Positions 23,546 to 31,558 of a stretch of DNA of 64,000 nt are shown one piece after another. A program made the translations under genes and the position numbers. Numbering within the stretch: the stretch's first letter is position 1; each line of letters opens with the position of its first letter. The stretch covers positions 434,001 to 498,000 of the forward strand of contig AP028876.1 of the NCBI GenBank assembly GCA_036323355.1, given 5' to 3'. The notes under the pieces are model-generated. The model saw only the letters and a list, made by a program, of their open reading frames with translations. It was not told the DNA's origin and searched no databases. Origin of the DNA: Gottschalkiaceae bacterium SANA (GTDB taxonomy: Bacteria; Bacillota; Clostridia; Tissierellales; GPF-1).

Positions 23546-24389
23546 TCCGGCATTAGCGAATTTAAAGGATCATCCTGCATTTGAACCATTTCAAGTGAAG
23601 CGAATGATCTTGCTTGAGGATGCAATCGAAAAAGGGATTGTTGACGCTCAGGAAGCAGTTTTGCATGCGAAAATAGAAGGGGAATCGATGGTGCTGTTAA
23701 CACGGCAGATGACCTATCATCATGTTGCCCAAGGCATAATTGGAGAAAAACCATGGATGGTGTCTTTCTGACCGGCCTGTAATACGGGTGTCTGGATGAC
23801 GCCCCTTGTACGAGGGCAGCAACTCACCTTTGCCACCTATGGATTGTATCAAGGATTGTCTTTGTTGGCCGACAAGGAGACAGGGTCTTATTGGGATCAT
23901 ATTACTGGAGAGTGTATCCATGGGGAATTCCTTGGAGAGAGATTGGATGTGCGTCCCTTGTTGCATACCCGTGCAGATTTGGTTCGTAAAGAAAACCCAA
24001 AAGCGCAAGTTGCAATTTCGAAACTTTCATGGAGACGGGATTTAATGACGAGGGTTATGCGGGTTGCCATCAAGAAGAAGTGGTTGCCATCAATCTTTAA
24101 AAAACAATTCAAGCGTACGGATGAGCGCCTGGATGCTGTTGAAATGGGTCTTGGCATCTGGCATGGGAAGGAAGCTAAGTTTTATCCCGAACGGATAGTA
24201 GAGGCGGGACCGATTCAGGAAACTTGGCAGGGAATCGATTTGATTATTCGAATCCATCCAGTAAGCAAAATTCCAGTCGCTGAAGTTCTAGTGGAAGGAA
24301 AGGGAAAAGAAATTTTACAAGTGCATTCCATGTGGTATGGATTTGTTGCAACATTTCCTCGGACGGATATTTATTCGGAGGAGTTATGA
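23517..24389 (+). CDS. DUF3179-family protein with in-frame UGA at the first Cys of CxxC: candidate selenoprotein
   Basis: The frame from ATG 23517 (GGAGGGGAGG upstream) to TGA 24387-24389 is open except for a TGA at 23769-23771, codon 85 of 290. The residues around it read TRQMTYHHVAQGIIGEKPW, MVSF-[UGA]-PACNTGVW, LTFATYGLYQGLSLLADKET and GSYWDHITGE. As I recall the family, this is the DUF3179 pattern (WHEIVND..GG..V..YCPLCNT, then LTFG..G....L..YDRETGS.W), and the UGA falls on the first Cys of the CPxC motif. The second Cys is C88. A hairpin with a GG-containing loop begins 14 nt after the UGA. The next 205 codons are undamaged. Sec insertion is therefore the favoured reading; a Cys-to-stop mutation is the alternative. 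Function of DUF3179 is unknown; a redox or metal role is inferred from UxxC. Confidence 0.8.
23786..23804 (+). promoter_or_regulatory. bSECIS-like stem-loop downstream of the UGA
   Basis: GGGTGTC (23786-23792) pairs with GACGCCC (23798-23804) in a 7-bp stem with one G-T pair, and the apical loop is TGGAT. The loop begins 21 nt after the UGA codon and has G at its second position, within the published consensus for bacterial SECIS elements (loop about 16-37 nt from UGA, G among the first two loop bases). SelB recognition is inferred. Confidence 0.6.
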
Positions 24390-24523
24390 ATCGTTGAAAG
24401 GAAATACTGAAATGTATAGCCGATCAATTGGAGCTGTTCTTATTTATCGGAATACCAGAGAAACTTGCGGTTTAATTTCAAGAAGCAATGGATTGGATGA
24501 TCGAACTGAGGGAGCGAGGATCG
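24386..24523 (+). other. Coding-like stretch upstream of the methyltransferase, broken by two stop codons
   Basis: An ATG at 24386 overlaps the stop of the DUF3179 gene (ATGA) and is in frame with the methyltransferase. Reading on gives MNR-stop-KEILKCIADQLELFLFIGIP, then EKLAV-stop-FQEAMDWMIELRERGS and then the methyltransferase. The stops are TGA (24395) and TAA (24473). The stretch has a helical, coding-like composition, so it may be a decayed N-terminal extension or a lost small gene. I do not recognise the family. Confidence 0.35.
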
Positions 24524-25198
24524 TTGAAAAAGAAAATTGAGGAAATGGCATCGTTCTTTGATGCGCGAGCTGATGGATATGATCAGCATATGCGAGACAA
24601 TATTCAGGGTTTTGTTAAATATTACCAAGCTTTGGCAAAACCGATTGAGGGAAGAGGCGATGCGTTTCGCATCCTTGATTTAGGTTGTGGAACGGGGCTG
24701 GAATTTCCCTATCTATTTGAAGCGGCACCGCAAGCATTGATTACAGGAATGGATATCTCGGAGGAGATGATGCGGGAAGGCTCAAAGACCCATCGAGCCT
24801 TTGGAGATCAGATTCAATGGACACGAGGCTCTTATGTGACAGATCCATTGGGGAAATTGGAGTATAAGGTGATTCTCTCTTCCATGACTATGCATCATTT
24901 CTTTGTCCATGAGAAGAGAAAGATCTATCAGAAGATTTTCGACGCAGTGAAGATGGGGGGCATATACATCGAAGGTGATTATATGGTTTCATCGGATGAG
25001 GAAGTAGCGGCCTTGGCACGTTACTTTGAGCAGACTGAGAATAGTGAAGGGGCGGAAATTGGAAAATTTCATTTGGATATTCCTTTTTCGGTTAAAAGGC
25101 AGGTCATGCTTTTAAAAAGCGTTGGTTTCGATCCGGTACGAGTGATTTACAGGACTACAACGAATGCTGTTTTGGTGGCAAGTAAGCTGAAGAAGTGA
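24524..25198 (+). CDS. Class I SAM-dependent methyltransferase
   Basis: About 224 residues with a Rossmann-type methyltransferase core. Motif I is FRILDLGCGTGLEFPYLFEA, then ITGMDISEEMMREGS (motif II acid), and VILSSMTMHHF (motif IV). The N-terminus MASFFDARADGYDQHM is typical of ubiquinone-like or small-molecule methyltransferases. The start is uncertain: a TTG at 24524 follows GGAGCGAGGA, and ATGs at 24488, 24497 and 24548 are in frame. Substrate unknown. It closes a cluster with YciI and the UGA-containing DUF3179 gene and ends at a perfect palindrome terminator. Confidence 0.85.
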   Translation: MKKKIEEMASFFDARADGYDQHMRDNIQGFVKYYQALAKPIEGRGDAFRILDLGCGTGLEFPYLFEAAPQALITGMDISEEMMREGSKTHRAFGDQIQWTRGSYVTDPLGKLEYKVILSSMTMHHFFVHEKRKIYQKIFDAVKMGGIYIEGDYMVSSDEEVAALARYFEQTENSEGAEIGKFHLDIPFSVKRQVMLLKSVGFDPVRVIYRTTTNAVLVASKLKK

Positions 25199-25211
25199 AA
25201 AAAGATACAAA

Positions 25212-25240
25212 AAAGGAGCTCAGCTGAGCTCCTTTGATTT
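25212..25240 (+). terminator. Terminator after the methyltransferase gene
   Basis: A perfect 24-base palindrome (25212-25235, AAAGGAGCTCAG and its complement), then GATTTTT. Confidence 0.8.
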
Positions 25241-25430
25241 TTGGTTATACTTCATATAACAGGTTATAATAAAAACGTCAAATTGGCAAGAAAAACTTTG
25301 AATTTAAGAGCATAAGCGAGGATCATGATTATGCTCTGGGTGGGAAGAATCAGAACGTGAGGTATGGGAGTTTCTCTTCCCATTCTTTTTTGATAAACTA
25401 AGCTTCCAAGAAACGAGAGGAGGATGCGGG
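25241..25430 (+). promoter_or_regulatory. Promoter and two-hairpin leader of helD, possible attenuator
   Basis: A -35 TTGGTT (25241-25246) and -10 TATAAT (25265-25270) lie 18 bp apart and point to helD. The leader then holds a 9-bp hairpin AGAGCATAA/TTATGCTCT (25307-25315, 25329-25337) and an 8-bp hairpin TGGGAAGA/TCTTCCCA (25341-25348, 25375-25382) followed by TTCTTTTTTG. The second resembles a terminator 37 bp before the helD start. Confidence 0.5.
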
Positions 25431-27572
25431 ATGCAGGCAAATAATCACCCGGATTATAGAAAAGAGAAAAAACAATTGAAGGAGACCACACAGGTGTGGG
25501 ATCATCGTACCAACCATCTGACTTTAGAGATCGTAGAGAGGGAAGAAAAGCTGAAGACCCTTAGAAGCGGCGGAGGTGGCGGATACAGCAATGAATACGA
25601 GATTGCGGCCCACCTGTATGAGATGGCTGTGCGAGAGCGAGGGATGTTGGAGAGATCCAGTGACAAGCCTTACTTTGCGAGAATCGATTTTTTGGATGAC
25701 GGCAAGCAGAAGACGGAAATATTCTATATCGGTCGTGTTGGGGTGGAAAATCCAAGCGATGGAACGCGGCTGATTCTGGATTGGAGAGCACCTATGGCGA
25801 GTCTTTATTATCGAGGTGAATTGGGTGAGGTTATGTTCAAGGCGCCCGAAGGTTTGGTGATGGGTCAGCTTCAGCGAAAGCGGCAGTATGAAATTGAAGA
25901 ACGGCAGCTGATGAATATTTTTGACAAGGACCTAACGCCCATGGACGAATTTTTACAAAAGGCCCTGTGGCAAAAGAAGGATAACCGCTTAAAGGATATT
26001 GTTTCAACGATTCAAGAGGAACAGGACGGCGTCATTCGAGCGGAAAAGAACTGTGTAGTGTTAACCCAGGGGGTTGCGGGATCCGGAAAGACCACAATCC
26101 TGCTTCACCGCATTGCTTATCTCCTTTATACCTATCAGGATGAATTGCCACCGGAGTCGATTTTGCTCTTGGTCCCCAATCATCTTTTTCTTACCTACAT
26201 TCAAGAGGTCTTGCCCGAGCTGGGGGTTGATCAGATTCAACAGGGGACCTATGAGGAAGTTGTATTAAAACGTATGGAATTGGCTGATCAAGCTCATTGG
26301 CACCAAGAAGGGATATGTGGAAAGCTCAAGGGGGATCTTAGGTGGATTCAAGTGATGGAGTCGGTGATTGACGCCCTGCCTGAATTGATTTTACCCAAGG
26401 AGGATCTTTGCTTTCAGGATGTCTGCCTCTTTTCGGCGGAAGAAATTAAAGAGATCTTTCAAGAAGAATATGCCTATTTGCCCATCGGTGCTCGATTTGA
26501 GCGGGTAAAGAAACACATTCGAGATAAGTGGAATGCAAGGCGGGACCAAGTCTATGGAGAATGGACATGGGAAATTCTAGAGAGTGAAAGTAGAAGCTAT
26601 GACAAGCGAGACGCCTGGATGGAAGCTGTGAAAAAGGATGGTCGCAAGGAGCTTAGAAAGGCATTAAAGCAATGGCCAACCCTGTCGGCCGTAGAGGCAG
26701 AAGAAATATGGCGTTCTGATTTGGATCTCTATGAGAAGAGTTTGATTGATTTTTCTGAAGAGGAGAAGGGAAGTCTTCGCTTTGAATCAAAACGAACCCG
26801 AGAAGATCTGCCAATCTTATTTTTGCTGCATCAGCTTTTGTGGGGCAAAAAAGATTCAGAAACCCTGCGCCATGTCGTAATTGATGAGGCACAAGATTAC
26901 AGTCCGCTACAGATGGAAACGTTGAAGCGAATTTCTAGAGGAAATTCATTTACCATTGTGGGGGATGTGGCACAGCAAATTTCGGCAACCCGTGGCATTA
27001 CCGATTGGAAAGAAATATGGGGACCAGTTTTTCCTGATTTAGATGTTTCTTATCAGACCCTAGAAACCTGCTATCGATCCACTACTGAGATTATGTCTAT
27101 TGCCAACAAGGTATTGGCAAGTTTGAAGACAGCTACAGCTGGAAAGGTGCAGGTGCTTTTGCGCCATGGAGAGGATGTTAGCAGAAAGCGGTACAAGAAT
27201 CAGCAGGACTTGATTGAAGATTTTGCTGGTCGCATCAGTGACTGGCAGACAAATGGTCTGCAGACCATTGCGGTGGTAACCCGCACCTGGGAGGAAGCGG
27301 AATGGGTGCACGAAACCCTAATCAAAGAGATTCCAGAGGTTCAATTGCTTCATGAAAGCGATCCCGAATATCAGGGTGGATTGGTGGTTTTGCCCGTGCG
27401 GGTTGCTAAGGGATTGGAGTTCGACGGAGTCTTGATTTATGAGCCGACAAAGGGGATCTGGCCGGAAGAGGATCTGCATCTTCGTCAATTGTATGTAGCA
27501 TCTACACGCGCCCTTCATATGTTACACTTAGGGGGAACAAACGAGTGGATGGATGCATTGAAGGAGGCATAG
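25431..27572 (+). CDS. helD: HelD-type RNA polymerase-associated UvrD-like helicase
   Basis: A 713-residue superfamily 1 ATPase. The N-terminal 90 residues are charged and helical (KKQLKETTQVWDHRTNHLTL), as in HelD where a coiled coil enters the RNA polymerase secondary channel. The GRVGVENPSDGTRLILDWRA segment is typical of HelD. Walker A is TQGVAGSGKTTILLHRIAYL, Walker B VVIDEAQDYSPLQME, with VGDVAQQI, TCYRSTTEI and the C-terminal LRQLYVASTRALHMLHLG. HelD frees stalled polymerase from DNA using ATP. GAGAGGAGGATGCGGG precedes the ATG. The next gene starts two bases after the stop. Confidence 0.9.
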   Translation: MQANNHPDYRKEKKQLKETTQVWDHRTNHLTLEIVEREEKLKTLRSGGGGGYSNEYEIAAHLYEMAVRERGMLERSSDKPYFARIDFLDDGKQKTEIFYIGRVGVENPSDGTRLILDWRAPMASLYYRGELGEVMFKAPEGLVMGQLQRKRQYEIEERQLMNIFDKDLTPMDEFLQKALWQKKDNRLKDIVSTIQEEQDGVIRAEKNCVVLTQGVAGSGKTTILLHRIAYLLYTYQDELPPESILLLVPNHLFLTYIQEVLPELGVDQIQQGTYEEVVLKRMELADQAHWHQEGICGKLKGDLRWIQVMESVIDALPELILPKEDLCFQDVCLFSAEEIKEIFQEEYAYLPIGARFERVKKHIRDKWNARRDQVYGEWTWEILESESRSYDKRDAWMEAVKKDGRKELRKALKQWPTLSAVEAEEIWRSDLDLYEKSLIDFSEEEKGSLRFESKRTREDLPILFLLHQLLWGKKDSETLRHVVIDEAQDYSPLQMETLKRISRGNSFTIVGDVAQQISATRGITDWKEIWGPVFPDLDVSYQTLETCYRSTTEIMSIANKVLASLKTATAGKVQVLLRHGEDVSRKRYKNQQDLIEDFAGRISDWQTNGLQTIAVVTRTWEEAEWVHETLIKEIPEVQLLHESDPEYQGGLVVLPVRVAKGLEFDGVLIYEPTKGIWPEEDLHLRQLYVASTRALHMLHLGGTNEWMDALKEA

Positions 27573-27573
27573 C

Positions 27574-28770
27574 ATGCAGGTATTATATGGAACTAATAAT
27601 CCCGGAAAATTGAAGAGGATTCAGGCTATTTTTCGAGAATCGAATATCGATATTGTTGGGCCTCAGGACTTGGGGATTCAAATAGATGTGGAAGAAACGG
27701 GGCAAACGCCCCTAGAAAATGCAAGATTGAAGGCAAAAGCTTTTTATGCGCAAGCGGGAACTCCAACCTTTGCTGTTGATTCCGGTTTGTATTTGGATAA
27801 GCTACCGGCAGACAAGCAACCAGGGGTATTTGTACGTCGTGTTAATGGCGTGGAGTTGAATGACGAAGAGATGTTTGTTTACTATCAAAACCTATTGGTC
27901 ACCTTGGGGGGGCGGTCTCCAGGCTATTGGTTGGACTGGCTTGTTTTGATTGATGAAGGGGGGCAACTCTTTGAAAATGAGTATCGAGAAGAAACTTTTC
28001 TAACGGCAGAAGCCAGTTTAGTTGAGATTTTGGGTCAGCCAATCAGTGCCTTGGAGATCGACCCGGAGCTAAATCAATATAAAACGGAAATTACGCCGGA
28101 ACAGCGCCTTGCAAAAAGCAATCGCTTTGATCGACGCATCTACAATTTTTTGACCATGCATTTGGAGACTAGTGATATTTGTGGTTTAGCACGAGAGTTT
28201 GCACGCGAGCAGATGGAGAAAAATCCGGTGCGGGATCGATTGAATCGGAGCTTTCGTGACCGATGGGCGCATACCAATCGGGTATTGTCGTGGGCAAAAC
28301 GGCTTCAAAAAGAAGAGGGTGGCGATTGGGAGATGATTGAATTAGCTACTTGGTTACATGATTGCGGGTACGATAGGGCGCGGCCCCACGCGGAAATTGC
28401 AGCGGAAAAGGCGAGTAAATTCTTTGCCATACATCCATATGATCGGGCAGAAGACGTCATTTCACTTGTTCGCAATCATAGTCGAAAGGAAGAGGACTTA
28501 GCCTTGTCTGTTGAAATGCGCGTGCTGATGGATGCGGATACATTGGATGAGAAGGGGGCGCTTGCGGTCTTGCTTGATGCTATGAGCGAAGTGGTTGAAA
28601 ACCCCCATGCTTGTTATGAAGATGTTTATGGTCGAATTTTACGATATTTTCCTGAAGTGCGTCGGGAGGCTCGCCGATTGAAAACGGAAGCAGGTAAACG
28701 AATTTTCAACCGGAAGATCCAATGGATGGAAGGGTGTATTGCGGCAATACGAGAAGAATTGGGAGAATAG
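27574..28770 (+). CDS. Fusion of Ham1/RdgB-like NTP pyrophosphatase and HD phosphohydrolase
   Basis: A 398-residue two-domain protein. Residues 1-195 resemble the inosine triphosphate pyrophosphatase fold: VLYGTNNPGKLKRIQAIF, TPLENARLKAKAFY and FAVDSGLYLDKLP, ending near FDRRIYNFL. The usual DDSGL is VDSGL here and the GAPGVxSAR segment is changed to QPGVFVRRV, so specificity may differ. Residues 205-398 form an HD domain: RWAHTNRVLSWAKRLQ, TWLHDCGYD, PHAEIAAEKA and LVRNHS, LMDADTLDEKG. It is in an operon with helD and ends at a strong hairpin. The fusion suggests nucleotide clean-up with two hydrolytic steps; substrate unknown. Confidence 0.8.
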   Translation: MQVLYGTNNPGKLKRIQAIFRESNIDIVGPQDLGIQIDVEETGQTPLENARLKAKAFYAQAGTPTFAVDSGLYLDKLPADKQPGVFVRRVNGVELNDEEMFVYYQNLLVTLGGRSPGYWLDWLVLIDEGGQLFENEYREETFLTAEASLVEILGQPISALEIDPELNQYKTEITPEQRLAKSNRFDRRIYNFLTMHLETSDICGLAREFAREQMEKNPVRDRLNRSFRDRWAHTNRVLSWAKRLQKEEGGDWEMIELATWLHDCGYDRARPHAEIAAEKASKFFAIHPYDRAEDVISLVRNHSRKEEDLALSVEMRVLMDADTLDEKGALAVLLDAMSEVVENPHACYEDVYGRILRYFPEVRREARRLKTEAGKRIFNRKIQWMEGCIAAIREELGE

Positions 28771-28788
28771 AATGAATAGCGATTTTTT

Positions 28789-28838
28789 AAAAAACCTAGA
28801 GAGGTGATGCCGGTTAGGCATGCTTTCTAGGTTTTTTC
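28789..28838. terminator. Bidirectional terminator between Ham1-HD and the YesN-like regulator
   Basis: AAAAAACCTAGA pairs with TCTAGGTTTTTT, enclosing a smaller GATGCC/GGCATG hairpin. Confidence 0.8.
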
Positions 28839-28873
28839 TATGGGATCGGACGAAAGGCAGGGAGAAGGCATGG

Positions 28874-29605
28874 CTAGCGCAAGCTATCCTTATATTTCTT
28901 TGGGGATACCCCGGTATAGTTTTTGAATGCCCGGCTGAAATAATGCTGATTGTTGTAACCTGATTTTTCCGAGATTTCTTTGATAGAAAGCTCGTTGCTG
29001 GTTTCCAGCAACGTTGTGGCATTCTCCATTCGAATTTTCGTTAAATAGTCGGTAAAATGATAGCCGGTTTGTTTTTTGATTAAACGGGCAAAACTTGAAG
29101 AGCTTAGATGGAAATAGCTGCAGACCGTGCTAACATTTAAGTTTGTATCGGAAAGATGGTTGATCATATATTGAATCACATGATTTTCGGTGGTTTGTAG
29201 ATTTTCTTGCGATTTTTTTTGGTTACATTTGCCATCTAGGCAATTGATCGCGGATTGTATGACCCTATGGAATTCTTTTTCATTGATGGGTTTTAGCAAA
29301 TACGAATGGACTCGATTGGTGATGGCTTCTTGGGCATATTCAAATTTATTATAGCCGGATATGATGATAATGATGATCTCTTGATCTTGTTGACGGATTT
29401 TTTTGATTGCATCAAGGCCATTTAGAAAGGGCATGTTAATATCAAACAAAACAATCTGAGGATTGAATTCTTTTATCTTAAAGAGAGCATCTAAACCATC
29501 TTCTGCATTGACAATGGTTTCGAATGATTGGTTGAATGGTTGCAGCAGGTTTTCTATGTTATTTCTGATGATACTTTCATCATCGGCAATCAGTATTTTA
29601 TACAT
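28874..29605 (-). CDS. YesN-type response regulator with AraC DNA-binding domain
   Basis: A 243-residue protein with an N-terminal receiver (KILIADDESIIRNNIENLLQ, phospho-acceptor Asp in IVLFDINMPFLNG, Lys in SYLLKPINEKEF) and a C-terminal AraC domain (CSYFHLSSSSFARLIKKQTG, EISEKSGYNNQHYFSRAFKN, FKNYTGVSPKKYK). GAAGGAGAACAAG precedes the ATG at 29605, which overlaps the end of the kinase gene by 8 bp. The pair is divergent from the FMN/FAD reductase gene 2 kb away and probably controls it. Confidence 0.9.
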   Translation of the reverse strand: MYKILIADDESIIRNNIENLLQPFNQSFETIVNAEDGLDALFKIKEFNPQIVLFDINMPFLNGLDAIKKIRQQDQEIIIIIISGYNKFEYAQEAITNRVHSYLLKPINEKEFHRVIQSAINCLDGKCNQKKSQENLQTTENHVIQYMINHLSDTNLNVSTVCSYFHLSSSSFARLIKKQTGYHFTDYLTKIRMENATTLLETSNELSIKEISEKSGYNNQHYFSRAFKNYTGVSPKKYKDSLR

Positions 29606-31304
29606 CTTGTTCTCCTTCATTTTTAAGGCAGGGGATGACCAGTTCAATCGAGGTTCCTTGGCGGAAACTGCTTTGAATATTGAATTCGGATTTTTCCGCA
29701 TAATGAAGTTTTAATCGCTGCGAAATATTGTTGAGTCCAAAATTATCTTCAGAAATATTGTTTTCCAGATTGGTTCTGACTTGTGTTAACCGTTCTTCGG
29801 TCATTCCGATTCCATCATCGGTCACTGTGATGACCAATTGATCCTCGCGTTGATTGCAAATGATTTGGATAAACCCAGGTTTTTTCTTGTGCTTTAATCC
29901 ATGATTGATTGAATTCTCAATGAGCGGTTGCAAAATAAGTTTGGGAACCGATATTGAAAGCAGATCCTCGTCGACATAAAAGTCGTAGAAAACTTTTTCA
30001 CTATATCGAAAATGCTGGATTTTTAAATAACTTTCCGCATGGAGAATTTCATTTTTCAAGGTAATGGTTTCAGCGCCTTCGCTTAAAGAAACTCGAAAGA
30101 AGTTGGATAAGCAGTCGATATACTCCGCAACATCATCGGCACCTTGCTTCTGAGAAAGCCATTTTAAAGATGCGAGGGTGTTGTATAAAAAATGGGGATT
30201 GATCTGTGCCTGCAAAACGTTTAAATAGGCTTTGCGTTTTTGTTCTTCGGTAGCAGTAATTTTTGTAAATAAGTCCTTGATGGTGTCCAACATTAGGTTG
30301 TATGTTTGACCCAAATAATAAATTTCGTTTTTGCCTTTGTCGGTGTAATAGGCATTTAGGTCGCCTGACTTTACATGGATCATCTTCTGTTGCAGATTAT
30401 TAATGGGTTTTACAATGCTAACAGATGCTGCATAGGCGATTAACGTACCAATAAGAATCATGACGATCACAATGAGTTGCATATTCTTTGTGATTTTATT
30501 GGTGTTGGCAAACATGGTGGCATTGTCAATTTCCGTGCAGAGGATCCAGTTTTGAGAATAGGGCACAGGAGAATAGAAAATGGTGCTATCATTCATATCG
30601 ATCATTCCCGACTGGATGGGATTGATTTTGGTTAATAAATTTTTTTTGTCTTCAAAACTCATCACATGAGAAAATTCGATCGGATTCATGGTATAAACCA
30701 AGCCATCGGAGTTCATGATCCAAGACCTTCCGCCGTACACGTCGATTTGACGCATCAATTCGCTCAGTTTATCGACTTTGATTCCGCCGATAAATAAGGT
30801 TTCTTTCAGTTCTTTGTAGTTGATGATCGGATAATAGATGAGGACCACATCGGAATTCAGGTATTCAACCTTCTTTGGTTGGGATACAATATATTCTGAT
30901 GTGGAATTTTTAATTTTCAGAAATTCCTTCCGCGTGATCAACTCAAACGTTTGCTCTCCATTGACCCAACTCTTGCCGTTCAGTGCCCCGTAGGCGAAGA
31001 GATCGGATGTTTCACCAAAGGTTTCCCCTTTCATATCAAGGATGTTGTTGATATAGGGGATGGTAACCCGCATATCCATAGATTTGAAGGCAGGCATTTG
31101 GGACAAGAGTCTGAACTCGCTGATTACATTGAATAAGCGTAGACCGATTTCACGAGATTTGGAGTCAATGAGAATGCTGGTTTGCTCAGTGGTGGCTCTT
31201 GTGTTTTCCGTTCTGACACTGGAACCGGTTGTGGCGTAAAATATGAGAAATGAAGTTAAAAGACAGAGTGTGATAATCAACACGATTTTATGTTTAATAG
31301 ACAT
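29598..31304 (-). CDS. YesM-type sensor histidine kinase with extracytoplasmic Cache-like domain
   Basis: A 568-residue kinase. One hydrophobic segment near the N-terminus (VLIITLCLLTSFLIFYATTG) and another around residues 275-300 bracket an extracytoplasmic sensor region of about 245 residues with dCache-like character. HAMP (IVKPINNLQQKMIHVKSGDL) follows, then the His kinase box QINPHFLYNTLASLKWL and the HATPase lobe (LILQPLIENSINHGLKHKKK, VTDDGIGM). It belongs to the LytS/YesM class. The gene is divergent from the extracytoplasmic flavoprotein gene, so the ligand may be that enzyme's electron acceptor (inference). Confidence 0.9.
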   Translation of the reverse strand: MSIKHKIVLIITLCLLTSFLIFYATTGSSVRTENTRATTEQTSILIDSKSREIGLRLFNVISEFRLLSQMPAFKSMDMRVTIPYINNILDMKGETFGETSDLFAYGALNGKSWVNGEQTFELITRKEFLKIKNSTSEYIVSQPKKVEYLNSDVVLIYYPIINYKELKETLFIGGIKVDKLSELMRQIDVYGGRSWIMNSDGLVYTMNPIEFSHVMSFEDKKNLLTKINPIQSGMIDMNDSTIFYSPVPYSQNWILCTEIDNATMFANTNKITKNMQLIVIVMILIGTLIAYAASVSIVKPINNLQQKMIHVKSGDLNAYYTDKGKNEIYYLGQTYNLMLDTIKDLFTKITATEEQKRKAYLNVLQAQINPHFLYNTLASLKWLSQKQGADDVAEYIDCLSNFFRVSLSEGAETITLKNEILHAESYLKIQHFRYSEKVFYDFYVDEDLLSISVPKLILQPLIENSINHGLKHKKKPGFIQIICNQREDQLVITVTDDGIGMTEERLTQVRTNLENNISEDNFGLNNISQRLKLHYAEKSEFNIQSSFRQGTSIELVIPCLKNEGEQDV

Positions 31305-31558
31305 AGGTTTTACCTCTTAGAAGTTATCTTAAGTATTCGTATTACTTTCTGAATCATAGTATATCTTTTTTTTGCCGTGATGAAAGCAAAGTGCAAAAAA
31401 ATGATGGGATTTTATAAACTTTCAGCTTAATGTGAGTGTAAAGTATAAAAACATGAAGAGCCTATGCAAATACAAAAAAACTTGAGAATGTTATTATTAT
31501 AACAAGCTTTATCGGACAAATGAAGCGTTGGCGAAAAAAATGTAGGGGAGTAATGAAG

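Noticed and set aside
24337-24540. 67-residue open frame overlapping the end of the DUF3179 gene
   Set aside because: It starts inside the DUF3179 gene in another frame, has no ribosome site and no recognisable pattern.
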